A stretch of 64,000 nucleotides of DNA from CAXXOK01 sp964497495 (GTDB lineage Bacteria; Bacillota; Clostridia; Christensenellales; Aristaeellaceae). Under the pieces are notes generated by a model. The model had not been told where the DNA came from, did no database searches, and worked only from the letters and a program-made list of their open reading frames with translations. A program made the position numbers and the translations under genes. Location of the stretch: contig CAZCCZ010000008.1 in the NCBI GenBank assembly GCA_964497495.1, positions 1 through 64,000 on the forward strand, given 5' to 3'. Positions 8,491-16,535 of the stretch are shown one piece after another; the first letter of the stretch is position 1, and each line of letters begins with the position of its first letter.

Positions 8491-9282
8491 ATGAACGATC
8501 GGGAGAGGCTCGCGCGGGTAAAGGGTTTCCTGCTGGACATGGACGGAACATTCTACCTGGGCGAAAGGATTCTGGAAGGCTCGCTGGATTTTCTGGAGAA
8601 AGTCCGGCAAACCGGACGAAGCGCGTTGTTTTTAACCAACAATTCCAGCAAATCCGCGGAAATGTACGTGCGGAAGCTGCAACGGCTGGGCGTGACCGAG
8701 CCGTTTTTAAACGTGCTCACCTCCGGCCAGGCGGCGGGGCGCTACGTGCTGGCCCGTTTCCCGGGCAAACGCGCCTTTCTGCTGGGCAACGACCTGTTGC
8801 GCGGGGAACTGGAGCGCATGGGCGTGGCCTTTTCCGACGAGCGCCCGGATTACGTGCTGGTGGGCTACGACACTACGCTGACTTACGCGAAAATGACGCG
8901 GCTGTGCGATCTGGTGCGCGAAGGCCTGCCCTTCGTCGCCACCCACCCGGACTTCAACTGTCCCACGGAAACGGGCTTCGCGCCGGACATCGGCGCGATC
9001 CTCGCGTTCGTGGAGGCCAGCGCGGGGCGCAGGCCGGACGTGATCATCGGCAAGCCGTACGAAGGCATCGTTACGGAAGCCCTGCGCGTAACCGGCCTGA
9101 AGCGGGAGGAACTGGCCATGGTCGGCGACCGGCTGTACACCGATATCGCCACGGGCGTACGCTTCGGGATGCTGAGCATCCTCGTGCTCACCGGCGAGGC
9201 GACCCCCGCGGACGTGGAAACCTCTTCCGTAAAGCCCGACCTGACCTACAACCGCCTGTCCTCCATGATCGAATACCTGTAA
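8491..9282 (+). CDS. HAD-IIA family phosphatase (NagD-like)
   Basis: The 263-residue hydrolase has motif I DMDGTFYLG (nucleophile and acid/base Asp), motif II LFLTNNSSKS, the IIA-type cap in the middle, motif III Lys in IIGKPY, and motif IV MVGDRLYTDIATG. Relatives dephosphorylate small sugar phosphates, nucleotides or phosphoglycolate. The exact substrate cannot be read here. ATG 8491 is preceded by GGAGG (8481-8485). A TTG ten bases earlier overlaps the ribosome site and is unlikely to be used. The gene seems to be transcribed alone. Confidence 0.9.
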   Translation: MNDRERLARVKGFLLDMDGTFYLGERILEGSLDFLEKVRQTGRSALFLTNNSSKSAEMYVRKLQRLGVTEPFLNVLTSGQAAGRYVLARFPGKRAFLLGNDLLRGELERMGVAFSDERPDYVLVGYDTTLTYAKMTRLCDLVREGLPFVATHPDFNCPTETGFAPDIGAILAFVEASAGRRPDVIIGKPYEGIVTEALRVTGLKREELAMVGDRLYTDIATGVRFGMLSILVLTGEATPADVETSSVKPDLTYNRLSSMIEYL

Positions 9283-9367
9283 AACTTTCCCCGTCATGCG
9301 GGAAACGGGCAGGGAACGCCCGCCTTCCGCACGAAATCCGCAGGGAAAAAGTGTTGAGGAGTGCGCT

Positions 9368-11149
9368 ATGAAACGGTATCTTGCTTTTCTACTGACCCTT
9401 GCGCTCATCGTCACCGCGCTGCCCCAGGCGTTCCTGCCGCGGGCCGCAGCGGAGGAGGAAGGCTACGCGCCCATGCAGTACGGCGACAGCGGCGAGGACG
9501 TGGCGGCAATCCAGGAGCGGCTCAAGGCGCTCGGCTATTATACCGGCAAAGTAAGCGGCAACTTTCTGGACGGCACGCGCGCGGCGGTGAAACGGTTCCA
9601 GGCGGATTACGAAATCAAAGAAACCGGCGCGGTGGACGGTGAAACTGAAGCCTTGCTGATGAGCGCGGAATACCGCACGCTCACCACCGGAGACACCGGC
9701 GACGACGTGGAGCGCATTCAGGAAACGCTGCAAAAGCTGGGGTATTACAACGGCAAGCTCAGCGGCAACTATCTGGAAGGCACCACCGCCGGAATCGAGA
9801 GCTTTCAGAAGAAGAACGGGCTGACGGCCACCGGCACGGCGGACGTGGCGACGCAGCGCCTGCTGTTCAGCGCCTCCGCGCTGGCGCAGAACGCGCCGGA
9901 AGCGACCGTCTCCCCCAACCCGGACAGCGATCTGGGCGACACCAACGACGTGGTCATCGCCTCCGACGGCGACAAGGACACGGCGCCGGAAGCCTACGTA
10001 AGGAAGCTTTCGCGCGGGGCCACCGGCGAGCTGGTCAAAATGGTGCAGAAGCGTTTGACCGGGCTCGGATATTTCACCGGGCCCGTAAGCGGCAACTACA
10101 TGAACCAGACGGTCGCCGCCGTGAAGCTGTTTCAGCAGAACAACGGGCTTACGGCGGACGGCGTGACCGGCGAGGATACCTGGACCGTGATGTTCGACGA
10201 CGCGCAGGCGCTGGATGCCAGCGCAACGCCGCGCCCCACGCCCGAACCCACGCCCATTCCCTACGCCGTCACCGTGGACGTGAACAACCAGGCCGTGACC
10301 GTATACGGGCTGGACGACAGCGGGCAATACACGAAGATCGTACGGCGGATGGTTTGCTCCACGGGCATGGTGGGTACTCCCAGCGACGTGGGCGACTGGG
10401 TCACCGACGGCCGCAAGGCCCGCTGGTGCTTCTTCAGCCTCTACGGCAGCTACGCCCAGTACTGGACGCGTATTAACAAGTACATCGCTTTCCATTCCGT
10501 CATCTACAACGCCGTGGATTACGACGCGATGAACCGGAAGAGTTACAACCTGCTGGGTTCGCGCGCCTCGCACGGGTGCATCCGGCTGCTCAATCGGGAC
10601 GCGAAGTGGATCTACGACAATATCGGCGCGGGTGTAACCGTGACCGTCACCGAGGACCTGCCGGACGATCCGGAGCTTCGCGCGGCGTTGAAACCAGCGC
10701 CGCTCATCAAGGGCTCCATCACGCCCGTTTCCACCCCGGAGCCTACGGCGACGCCCGCCTACTCCAGCACCGGCACGCCGCCGCAGCCGTTTCGAACCCT
10801 CGAAAAAAACAAACAGGGCGAGGACGTGTTCTGGCTGCAGATGAAGCTGCAGGAGCTTGGTTATTACAAGGGCGCGGTTACGGGCACGTTCCTGGGCGGC
10901 ACGCAGAAGGCCGTGAAGGCTTACCAGAAAGACCACGGCATCTACCCTACCGGCAAGGCGGACGAGAAGACGTTGAACGCCGTCTACGCGGACGTGCTGA
11001 ACGCGCCCGAACCCACGCCCGCGTCGACGCCGACGTTCACGCCCGAGCCCGCGGCGACGCCGTCCCCCGCGCCCGCGCCGACCGTAACGGCAACCCCTGC
11101 GCCGACCGCCACCGAGGCCCCCGCGCCGGCCGCCACGACCGCGGGATAA
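9368..11149 (+). CDS. L,D-transpeptidase with four peptidoglycan-binding repeats
   Basis: The 593-residue secreted enzyme probably makes 3-3 peptidoglycan cross-links or anchors proteins. A signal peptide ends near PRAAAEEE. Three PG_binding_1 repeats follow (about residues 35-95, 100-160 and 215-275), each with a GDSGEDV- or GATGELV-like entry and a LGYY/LGYF core. Next comes a YkuD catalytic domain with the SHGCIRLLNRDA motif (catalytic Cys, near residue 402). A fourth binding repeat (about 475-535) and a long Pro/Thr/Ala tail finish the protein. ATG 9368 follows GAGGAG. Having binding repeats on both sides of the catalytic domain is less common than one side only. Confidence 0.93.
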   Translation: MKRYLAFLLTLALIVTALPQAFLPRAAAEEEGYAPMQYGDSGEDVAAIQERLKALGYYTGKVSGNFLDGTRAAVKRFQADYEIKETGAVDGETEALLMSAEYRTLTTGDTGDDVERIQETLQKLGYYNGKLSGNYLEGTTAGIESFQKKNGLTATGTADVATQRLLFSASALAQNAPEATVSPNPDSDLGDTNDVVIASDGDKDTAPEAYVRKLSRGATGELVKMVQKRLTGLGYFTGPVSGNYMNQTVAAVKLFQQNNGLTADGVTGEDTWTVMFDDAQALDASATPRPTPEPTPIPYAVTVDVNNQAVTVYGLDDSGQYTKIVRRMVCSTGMVGTPSDVGDWVTDGRKARWCFFSLYGSYAQYWTRINKYIAFHSVIYNAVDYDAMNRKSYNLLGSRASHGCIRLLNRDAKWIYDNIGAGVTVTVTEDLPDDPELRAALKPAPLIKGSITPVSTPEPTATPAYSSTGTPPQPFRTLEKNKQGEDVFWLQMKLQELGYYKGAVTGTFLGGTQKAVKAYQKDHGIYPTGKADEKTLNAVYADVLNAPEPTPASTPTFTPEPAATPSPAPAPTVTATPAPTATEAPAPAATTAG

Positions 11150-11195
11150 CGTTCGGCGATACGCTTATACTTCATCAGTTGTTACAGTCGTGCGA

Positions 11196-11225
11196 TTGAC
11201 ACCCCTTTTCAGGCGATGGTATAAT
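11196..11225 (+). promoter_or_regulatory. Strong SigA promoter of the DUF3048 gene
   Basis: Perfect TTGACA (11196-11201) and perfect TATAAT (11220-11225) are 18 bases apart, 67 bases before the GTG start. Confidence 0.85.
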
Positions 11226-11292
11226 CAGGCGAAATACGAGATAACGTTTTCGTATGTCGGATCCGGAAAAACAACAAGGGGAGGGTTTCTAC

Positions 11293-12480
11293 GTGAAGAA
11301 AACAATCGGCGCCCTGATGGTGCTCGTATTGCTTCTGACGGCCATGGTTCCCGCCGTGGCCGCAACCAAGGGCAACAGTTACTCGATTCCGCAGGAAGGC
11401 ACAGTGTTGCAGAACATCGCGGACCGTAACATCCAAACCGTCACGTCCGCCGAACGCAACCCCATCATCCCGGGCGAAAGCCCCACTACCGGCCTGGAGT
11501 GGAGCGGCGTATACCTGCCGATGCTGGTGCAGATCAGCAACCCGCAGGGCAGCGTAAGCTATAACGGCAAGAAGGTCAAGTCCGCGGGCGTGGGCAATCG
11601 CGCGCCTTGGGGCGGGCAGTACGCCGACGTCGTGTACGAAGGCATCCTCTACCGTACGGGCGAAACGCGTATCTCCTTCCTCTTCAGCGATCATCTGGAC
11701 GAGGGCTTCCCCACGTCGGTCGGGCCGGTACGCTCGGCGCGTATCGGGCACGTGCTGCTACGCGAAGAGTGGCAGAGCGGCTTCATCTACGCGGGCGGCC
11801 CGCGCAGGGAAGAAAACAACATCGCGGAAATGTTCAACGAACTTGGCGCCAGCGACAAGGGCGTGCTGTTCGACCTGCTGACCAACAAGTGGGATAACTA
11901 CCGTCAGCGCGTGAAGGGCCTTAAAAACCCCGATAACCTGGACGTGAACGTAGTGGGCCTGCGCGACCAGATCCCCACTAATTATTCCGCCAGCGCCCAC
12001 GCATTCCTCTTCGCCAATTCCAACCCTTACGTGGACGGGTACGAGCTGGCCTACAATATCAACCTGGACTGGGGCCACAAGGATTATATCTCCCATTTCG
12101 TGTACGACGAGAACGATAACCTGTACTACCGCTATTCCGGCGACGCCCCCTATATGAGCTATCCGAGCTCCGTGGAAGCCGGCAAGGTGGACGCCACGAG
12201 CTCGGTGTGGATGAGCTTCTCCAACGTGATCATCCAGCGCGTGGGGTATGATTATACCAACAACAGCAAGATCATGCCCGTGATGCAAAGCGTTGGCAAG
12301 GGCAACGCGGATATCTTCATCGGCGGCCGCTACATTCCGGGCTACTGGGTACGCAAGGACACGGCGGGGCCGACCGTTTTCTACGACGATAAGGGCAACG
12401 AGCTGCAGTTCACCCGCGGCAAAACCTTCATCGCCGATTTCCCGCCGGAAAGCCTTTGCACCTTCACCGGCATGGAATAA
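11293..12480 (+). CDS. Secreted DUF3048 protein (YerB-like)
   Basis: The 395-residue protein starts with a clear signal peptide (VKKTIGALMVLVLLLTAMVP, cleavage after AVAA). The DUF3048 N-terminal domain includes VQISNPQGS, ADVVYEGI and the SVGPVRSARIGHV stretch, and a C-terminal domain ends in KTFIADFPP. Bacillus YerB is a lipoprotein of unknown function. This protein lacks a lipobox Cys and appears to be released or held by other means. GTG 11293 was chosen because AAGGGGAGGG sits eight bases upstream. The ATG at 11254 precedes that site and would spoil the signal peptide. Its own strong promoter and terminator make it monocistronic. Confidence 0.88.
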   Translation: MKKTIGALMVLVLLLTAMVPAVAATKGNSYSIPQEGTVLQNIADRNIQTVTSAERNPIIPGESPTTGLEWSGVYLPMLVQISNPQGSVSYNGKKVKSAGVGNRAPWGGQYADVVYEGILYRTGETRISFLFSDHLDEGFPTSVGPVRSARIGHVLLREEWQSGFIYAGGPRREENNIAEMFNELGASDKGVLFDLLTNKWDNYRQRVKGLKNPDNLDVNVVGLRDQIPTNYSASAHAFLFANSNPYVDGYELAYNINLDWGHKDYISHFVYDENDNLYYRYSGDAPYMSYPSSVEAGKVDATSSVWMSFSNVIIQRVGYDYTNNSKIMPVMQSVGKGNADIFIGGRYIPGYWVRKDTAGPTVFYDDKGNELQFTRGKTFIADFPPESLCTFTGME

Positions 12481-12509
12481 CGTCTGACAAACCGGCGCGC
12501 AAGCGCGGC

Positions 12510-12541
12510 GAAACGGGGCGGCCTTATGGCCGCCCCGTTTC
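12510..12541 (+). terminator. Intrinsic terminator after the DUF3048 gene
   Basis: A 14-bp perfect stem (12510-12523 with 12528-12541) has a TTAT loop. The U-tract is short. It could also act on the convergent ferredoxin transcript. Confidence 0.75.
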
Positions 12542-12613
12542 GCTGTCCAAGCCGAAAGCCTGCGTCCGCGGCTTAACCCGGCGCGGTCCGTTTCGCGCGT
12601 CCGTGCGGAGCCG

Positions 12614-12805
12614 TTACGCTTCTTTCATTTCGATGGCGCCCATGGGGCAATAGCGCACGCATTTGCCGCACGCGATACATTTTTCTTCGTCTACGACGGG
12701 CAGCGAGAAAATATGCTTCTGCGTGATCGCCTGCTTGGGGCAGACGGAGATAGCCGGGCACCGATGGTTCTGCGGACACCGCCGTGCGTTGATCGTCAAT
12801 TTCAC
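12614..12805 (-). CDS. Small 4Fe-4S ferredoxin-like protein
   Basis: The 63-residue protein has seven cysteines in two groups: an unusual CPQNHRCPAISVCP motif (residues about 10-23, CX5CX5CP) and a canonical CIACGKCVRYCP motif (CX2CX2CX3CP). One [4Fe-4S] cluster is clear. A second would need ligands shared between the groups. Start GTG 12805 is set by GGGAGGA about seven bases upstream. The longer reading starting at 12838 overlaps the arsR stop and lacks a site. It lies 33 bases after the ArsR gene and is probably its co-transcribed target. It is presumably a cytoplasmic electron carrier with unknown partners. Confidence 0.85.
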   Translation of the reverse strand: MKLTINARRCPQNHRCPAISVCPKQAITQKHIFSLPVVDEEKCIACGKCVRYCPMGAIEMKEA

Positions 12806-12838
12806 GTTTCCGTTCCTCCCGTGTTCTTTCTGAATCAC

Positions 12839-13147
12839 TCAGTCGTCCGTGTTCCGTTGCGTCGGGCGGCGGCAGTAGTTCCGCTTCAGCATGGCGATCA
12901 GCTCTCCGATGTGGCCGTCCGCGACGGAGTAGGTGACGCGCTGGCCGGCCTTCCGGTCCTCCACCATACCGTGCGCCCTGAGCAGCGCCAGGTGCTGCGA
13001 CAGGGCGGACTGCGTAATGGCGTTGATTCTCTCCCCCAGTTCGCCTACGGTCTTGGGACCGTCGATCAGCTCGCAGAGAATCTGCAGCCGGTTCTCGTTG
13101 GCCAGCACCTTCAGCATTCCTGCAATCTGTTTGGCCTCGCCGTTCAT
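12839..13147 (-). CDS. ArsR-family transcriptional regulator
   Basis: The 102-residue winged-helix repressor contains the ArsR pattern LKVLANENRLQILCEL, a recognition helix ITQSALSQHLALLRAHG (about residues 44-60) and a wing with GQRVTYSV. The only Cys residues are Cys25, in the helix before the recognition helix, and Cys92 near the C-terminus. No CXC metal box is present, so the signal it senses is unclear. ATG 13147 follows AAGGGGG. A promoter with an overlapping 12-4-12 imperfect palindrome lies about 210 bases upstream (13353-13395), suggesting autorepression of this gene and the ferredoxin downstream. Confidence 0.92.
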   Translation of the reverse strand: MNGEAKQIAGMLKVLANENRLQILCELIDGPKTVGELGERINAITQSALSQHLALLRAHGMVEDRKAGQRVTYSVADGHIGELIAMLKRNYCRRPTQRNTDD

Positions 13148-13352
13148 CGGGTTTCCCCCTTCCGGGCAATCGGGCCCGATCCCTGCGGGCAGCGAACCTG
13201 CCGCCCGCCATGCGCCGCTTCGGTCGTGAAACGCTTTTTACGCGCCCGGTCGCTTCTCCGCACGGGCTCGTGCCCTTAAAGCGCTCCGCTTCGGCATCCG
13301 CAAAGCGATCGTTTCCGCGGCTGCCTCCCGAATCAGGAGTCCCGACACGCTT

Positions 13353-13380
13353 ATATAAGCATATACTAATATACTCATAT
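13353..13380 (-). promoter_or_regulatory. Candidate ArsR operator (12-4-12 imperfect palindrome)
   Basis: This 28-base AT-rich block in otherwise GC-rich DNA matches its own reverse complement at 20 of 28 positions, with arms ATATAAGCATAT and ATATACTCATAT. It covers the -10 element of the arsR promoter, the place expected for an autorepressor. ArsR-family sites are commonly 12-2-12, so the 4-base centre is slightly wide. Confidence 0.7.
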
Positions 13381-13395
13381 TTTGCCGGATGTCAA
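13368..13395 (-). promoter_or_regulatory. Putative SigA promoter of arsR-ferredoxin
   Basis: The minus strand reads TTGACA (13390-13395), a 16-base spacer and TATATT (13368-13373), with the -10 inside the palindrome above. Confidence 0.7.
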
Positions 13396-13523
13396 CCCCC
13401 CTGCGGCGCAAATGTATGCGCGGCTCCGTTTTTTCGCGCTTTTCCCGCACCGCGCAAAGGAGGTTGGCCTTCCGTGAAGAATATTGGAATATCACCATCG
13501 TCTTTCCAAAAGGAGGCACCGGT

Positions 13524-14759
13524 TTGAGCACGCTCAGAGAAGACGCCCAAAGCGTAATCGATGTGGCGCTGGCGGCGGCGCAACCGAAAAGAGCCGTTTT
13601 GCGCGCTTTGGCGGATTTGCAGCTTGGCGAGGGCCGGTTGCGGGTCGTCTCCATCGGCAAGGCGGCCTGGACGATGGCCGAGGCCGCGGTGGAGGGGCTG
13701 GGCGCCCGAATCGAGCAGGGGCTTGCCGTGGTGCCCTACGGTTACTCCCGGAGATCGCTTCCGCGCTTCACCGTAATGGAGGCCGGCTACCCCATGCCGG
13801 ACGAGAACAGCGTGCTGGCTGCGGATACGGCCATCGCCATGACGCAGGGGCTTGACGTGGAAGATACGGTGCTGGTGCTGATTTCCGGCGGCGGTTCCTC
13901 CCTGTTCGAGAGGCCGCTGATCCCCCTGCCGCTATACGCCACCACCATCGACGCGCTTTATCGCGCCGGAGCGGGCATTACGGAAATGAACGTGATTCGC
14001 CGTCGCCTGTCCGCCGTCAAGGGAGGCCGCTTCGCCAGGCTGTGCGCGCCCGCGGGCGTGGTGGGTCTCGTGCTTTCGGACGTGCTGGGCGACGCGCCCG
14101 AAACCGTCGCCTCCGGCCCCGTTTCGCCCGACCCCGTCACTTCCACGGAAGCGGAGCATACGTTGCTCCGGCTCCTTCCGGACGCGCCGGAGCTGATCCG
14201 CTCGCTGATGCGCCGCGAAACACCCAAGGAACTGCCCAACGCCGAAACGCGCCTGGTCGGCAACGTCGGCCTGCTGGTGCGTTCCGCCGCCCGCGCCCTG
14301 CGCAAGCTGGGGTACGAAACCGTGATCCTCACCGACCGGCTGAACTGCGAAGCGCGGGAAGCAGGCCGTTTTTTAGCTTCCGTAGCGCTTTCCCATCAGG
14401 GGGAAACGCACTCCGTCGCCTACCTGGTGGGCGGCGAAACGACGGTGCGCGTAAACGGAAGCGGCTTGGGCGGCCGCAATCAGGAAATGGCGCTGGCCGC
14501 CGCCAAAACGCTGGAAGGGCTGGGTAACACGGCCTTCTTCGCCGTCGACAGCGACGGCCAGGACGGCCCCACCGACGCCGCGGGAGCCTTTGTGGATCAT
14601 CGCACGGCGGGCCGTCTGCGCAACGCGGGGATCGACCTGTCGACCGCCCTTCAAAATAACGACAGTTACACCGCCCTTCGCGCCGTGGGCGGGCTGATCA
14701 GGACCGGGCCCACGGGCACAAGCGTGAACGACGTTGCGGCCATGCTGCTTCGCAGGTAA
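13524..14759 (+). CDS. Glycerate 2-kinase, MOFRL/DUF4147 family
   Basis: This 411-residue cytoplasmic kinase phosphorylates D-glycerate, feeding it into glycolysis. The N-terminal DUF4147 domain (about residues 10-225) shows VVSIGKAAWTMA, then LISGGGSSLFE and TEMNVIRRRLSAVKGGR. The MOFRL domain (about 300-405) has GGETTVRV, GLGGRNQEMAL and DSDGQDGPTDAAGAFVD. TTG 13524 is the start because AAAGGAGG lies eight bases upstream. In-frame codons further back have no site. No other gene of glycerate or glyoxylate metabolism is adjacent. Confidence 0.93.
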   Translation: MSTLREDAQSVIDVALAAAQPKRAVLRALADLQLGEGRLRVVSIGKAAWTMAEAAVEGLGARIEQGLAVVPYGYSRRSLPRFTVMEAGYPMPDENSVLAADTAIAMTQGLDVEDTVLVLISGGGSSLFERPLIPLPLYATTIDALYRAGAGITEMNVIRRRLSAVKGGRFARLCAPAGVVGLVLSDVLGDAPETVASGPVSPDPVTSTEAEHTLLRLLPDAPELIRSLMRRETPKELPNAETRLVGNVGLLVRSAARALRKLGYETVILTDRLNCEAREAGRFLASVALSHQGETHSVAYLVGGETTVRVNGSGLGGRNQEMALAAAKTLEGLGNTAFFAVDSDGQDGPTDAAGAFVDHRTAGRLRNAGIDLSTALQNNDSYTALRAVGGLIRTGPTGTSVNDVAAMLLRR

Positions 14760-15127
14760 GGGGCGTTTCGGCGCCCTGTAATACCCCTACCGGGCACTGC
14801 GGCGCGGAGAAGCTTCTTCTGAATGGGAGGAGGCCTTCTCATAATATTTGTGAGATAAATTCATAAGCACAGCGGCTGCGTCCGCATCCTTCGGGCGGCT
14901 TTGGTTTGCATGCGCCGTTTGTTTGGCTTCGCGCCTGCGGGCGCGGCCAAAAGGTCCCGGGAGGAAGCGTGCGCCCCATGGAGGCGCCGTTGCAAAGCAA
15001 CGGGCAACCCGCAGGTATTCCTGCTGCACCCACGGACGTATCCCTGCCAAATATAGATACCGACCTGCCCGAAGGGCGATCGCAAAGCCCTTTAGTCACG
15101 CCCACACGCATCCCCGTTGCGGCGCCC
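14760..15127. other. Intergenic region between convergent genes, containing structured repeat copy A
   Basis: No protein gene is supported in these 368 bases. Besides repeat copy A (14931-15016) it holds an AT-rich stretch (about 14840-14870) and short hairpins such as GCAGG-TATT-CCTGC just after the repeat. It separates the glycerate kinase from the convergent phosphoesterase gene. Confidence 0.6.
14931..15016 (+). repeat. Structured dispersed element, copy A
   Basis: An outer stem, CCTGCGGG (14934-14941) with CCCGCAGG (15008-15015), encloses two hairpins. These are GCGCC/GGCGC (14971-14975, 14983-14987) and CCGTTGC/GCAACGG (14987-14993, 14997-15003, AAA loop). The block aligns in the same orientation with 33163-33236. 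Shared are the entry GCGyCTGyGGGCGCG, GAAGCGTG and the exit ACCCGCAGGT, while the hairpin stems differ in sequence but stay paired. The coding strand, if transcribed, is unknown. Confidence 0.7.
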
Positions 15128-16210
15128 CTATTCGATTTTGGCGGTATACGACAGTATGCTTACCGAGGGAGTGTTGAAAAACCGCCCCGGCATGGGATAG
15201 AAACCGCTTGCGGCCAGGCCGCCGCTGACATACTGGTCGATGCTGTTGATGCGCTGCATTCCCACGACGCCCGTATCGCCGGGGAACCAGCCCTTTCCCG
15301 GCACGTAGAGCGGCCCCAGCGCGCCCAGGCGCCACTGGCCGCCGCAGTAGTGCCCCGCCAGCACCAGCGAGAGACGGCGGAAGCTGAAGGCGGCGGTTTC
15401 GTCTGACCACTCGATCATCTCCCGCACGTAATCCATGGTCAGCGGCACGTGCGTAAGCCCGATCTGCAGGTCGTCCTTCGTCATGGTTTTCAGCGCTTCC
15501 GCGCTCGCGTCGATCGCTTCCAGACGGTAGCACAGCGCGCGGTAGGCGGCCCCGCCTTCGGCCTCGTACTGCTGGCCGGAGGTCTCCATATCCTGTTTCT
15601 GGCGGGTCAGGCTTCCCTGCATTCCCGCGATGTCCACGCCGTACAGGTATTCCGGGGTAAACCACGCGGTCAGCTTCCCGACGCTCTGGCTTACGGGTCT
15701 GTCCAGGTAGGTTCCGCCCGCCTCCACGGCGGCCTGCACCCAGCCGGCCAGCACGTCCGGGTTGCCATGCAGCGCGGACAGCACGGGGTCTGGGTCGTCG
15801 TCCCCGGCGATGAAGTACACGGGCACGTCCGCCTTGATCTGCTTGAGCGTTTTAATCAGCGCCACCAGCGGCGTATAATCCCCCGACGCACCCACCATGT
15901 CGCCCGTCATCGCCACGGCGGAAAAACCCTTGCCGTACAGCAGCGTGCGCCACATGTCCGCGTCCAGGCCGCGCGGGTCTCCGTGAAGGTCGGAAATGTG
16001 CAGGATCGTGAAATTCTCCAGTTTTTTGTCCAGAGACATGACCCGTACCTTTTCCGTCGTCAATTCTGTTTTCCGGTTCATCGCCGAATTGGCCAGCAGG
16101 CTCAGCACCGCGACTGCGAACAGAACGGACAGAAGAAGCACCAGGCACCCCGGCCCCCGGCGCTTCTTCTGTTCCGGTACGAAAATATAGGTGTTTTTCT
16201 TACGCCGCAT
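15128..16210 (-). CDS. Membrane-anchored metallophosphoesterase-like protein with altered metal ligands
   Basis: The 360-residue protein has a basic N-terminus and one membrane helix (about residues 22-41), putting the domain outside. Calcineurin-like motifs are partly kept: HISDLHGD (71-78), MTGDMVG (101-107) and THVP (253-256). The position expected for GNHE/D reads AGDDDP (135-140), and the last motif, normally GHxHGG, reads GHYCGGQ (286-292). Two metal- or phosphate-binding histidines are therefore replaced by Asp and Cys. It may be inactive or use other chemistry. ATG 16210 follows a GGGGG/AAGG site. A TATAAT-like -10 lies at 16239-16244. Confidence 0.75.
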   Translation of the reverse strand: MRRKKNTYIFVPEQKKRRGPGCLVLLLSVLFAVAVLSLLANSAMNRKTELTTEKVRVMSLDKKLENFTILHISDLHGDPRGLDADMWRTLLYGKGFSAVAMTGDMVGASGDYTPLVALIKTLKQIKADVPVYFIAGDDDPDPVLSALHGNPDVLAGWVQAAVEAGGTYLDRPVSQSVGKLTAWFTPEYLYGVDIAGMQGSLTRQKQDMETSGQQYEAEGGAAYRALCYRLEAIDASAEALKTMTKDDLQIGLTHVPLTMDYVREMIEWSDETAAFSFRRLSLVLAGHYCGGQWRLGALGPLYVPGKGWFPGDTGVVGMQRINSIDQYVSGGLAASGFYPMPGRFFNTPSVSILSYTAKIE

Positions 16211-16535
16211 ACCTTAACCCCCAACCTGTCGTACGACCATTATAACGTTCCGGCGCCCGCCGACCGTTACGCCTTTCTTATCTTTGTGTTACATTTCCGC
16301 GCTATTCCGCGTTCGCGGCCGGTTCGGCCGTTTTTCCGCCGCGGGAAACCGCCGCGCCGGGAGGCTCCGCGGCGCGCTTCCGTCTGGACAGGCGCGGCCG
16401 GATATGTTATAAAGATACGGCAAACATGCGGGTTTCTCCGCCGGCCTTTACGCAAATCCCCGCCGGACGGCTTTCCCTGCGGCGCGCCGTTCGGGCGGCG
16501 CTTCATCCAAACGCCACCGGAAACGAGGGGAAGGC
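16211..16535. other. Divergent intergenic region with promoters and a short U-tailed hairpin
   Basis: No gene is supported in these 325 bases. On the minus strand a TATAAT (16239-16244) probably serves the phosphoesterase. On the plus strand CGGCCG-GTT-CGGCCG (16316-16330) is followed by five T residues and looks like a small terminator with no known gene before it. A plus-strand promoter follows at 16385-16413. Confidence 0.5.
16385..16413 (+). promoter_or_regulatory. Putative SigA promoter of the stand-alone acyltransferase gene
   Basis: TGGACA (16385-16390), a 17-base spacer and TATAAA (16408-16413) lie about 120 bases before the ATG at 16536. Confidence 0.55.

Larger units (their letters stand above)
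13148..13523. other. Intergenic region with long arsR leader and glycerate-kinase upstream region
   Basis: No gene was found in these 376 bases. The left part is a roughly 210-base untranslated arsR leader with several GC hairpins. The middle carries the AT-rich operator and the arsR promoter. The right part leads to the TTG start of the glycerate kinase, for which no clear promoter is visible. Confidence 0.6.

Noticed and set aside
13160..13300. Third copy of the structured element near arsR
   Set aside because: CCTGCGGGCAGCG and CGCTTCGGTCG look similar, but the hairpins do not line up and the exit motif is missing.
13238..13660. Minus-strand frame spanning the arsR operator and the start of the glycerate kinase
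   Set aside because: It crosses the arsR promoter and operator and the opposite-strand kinase start, and has no recognisable domain.
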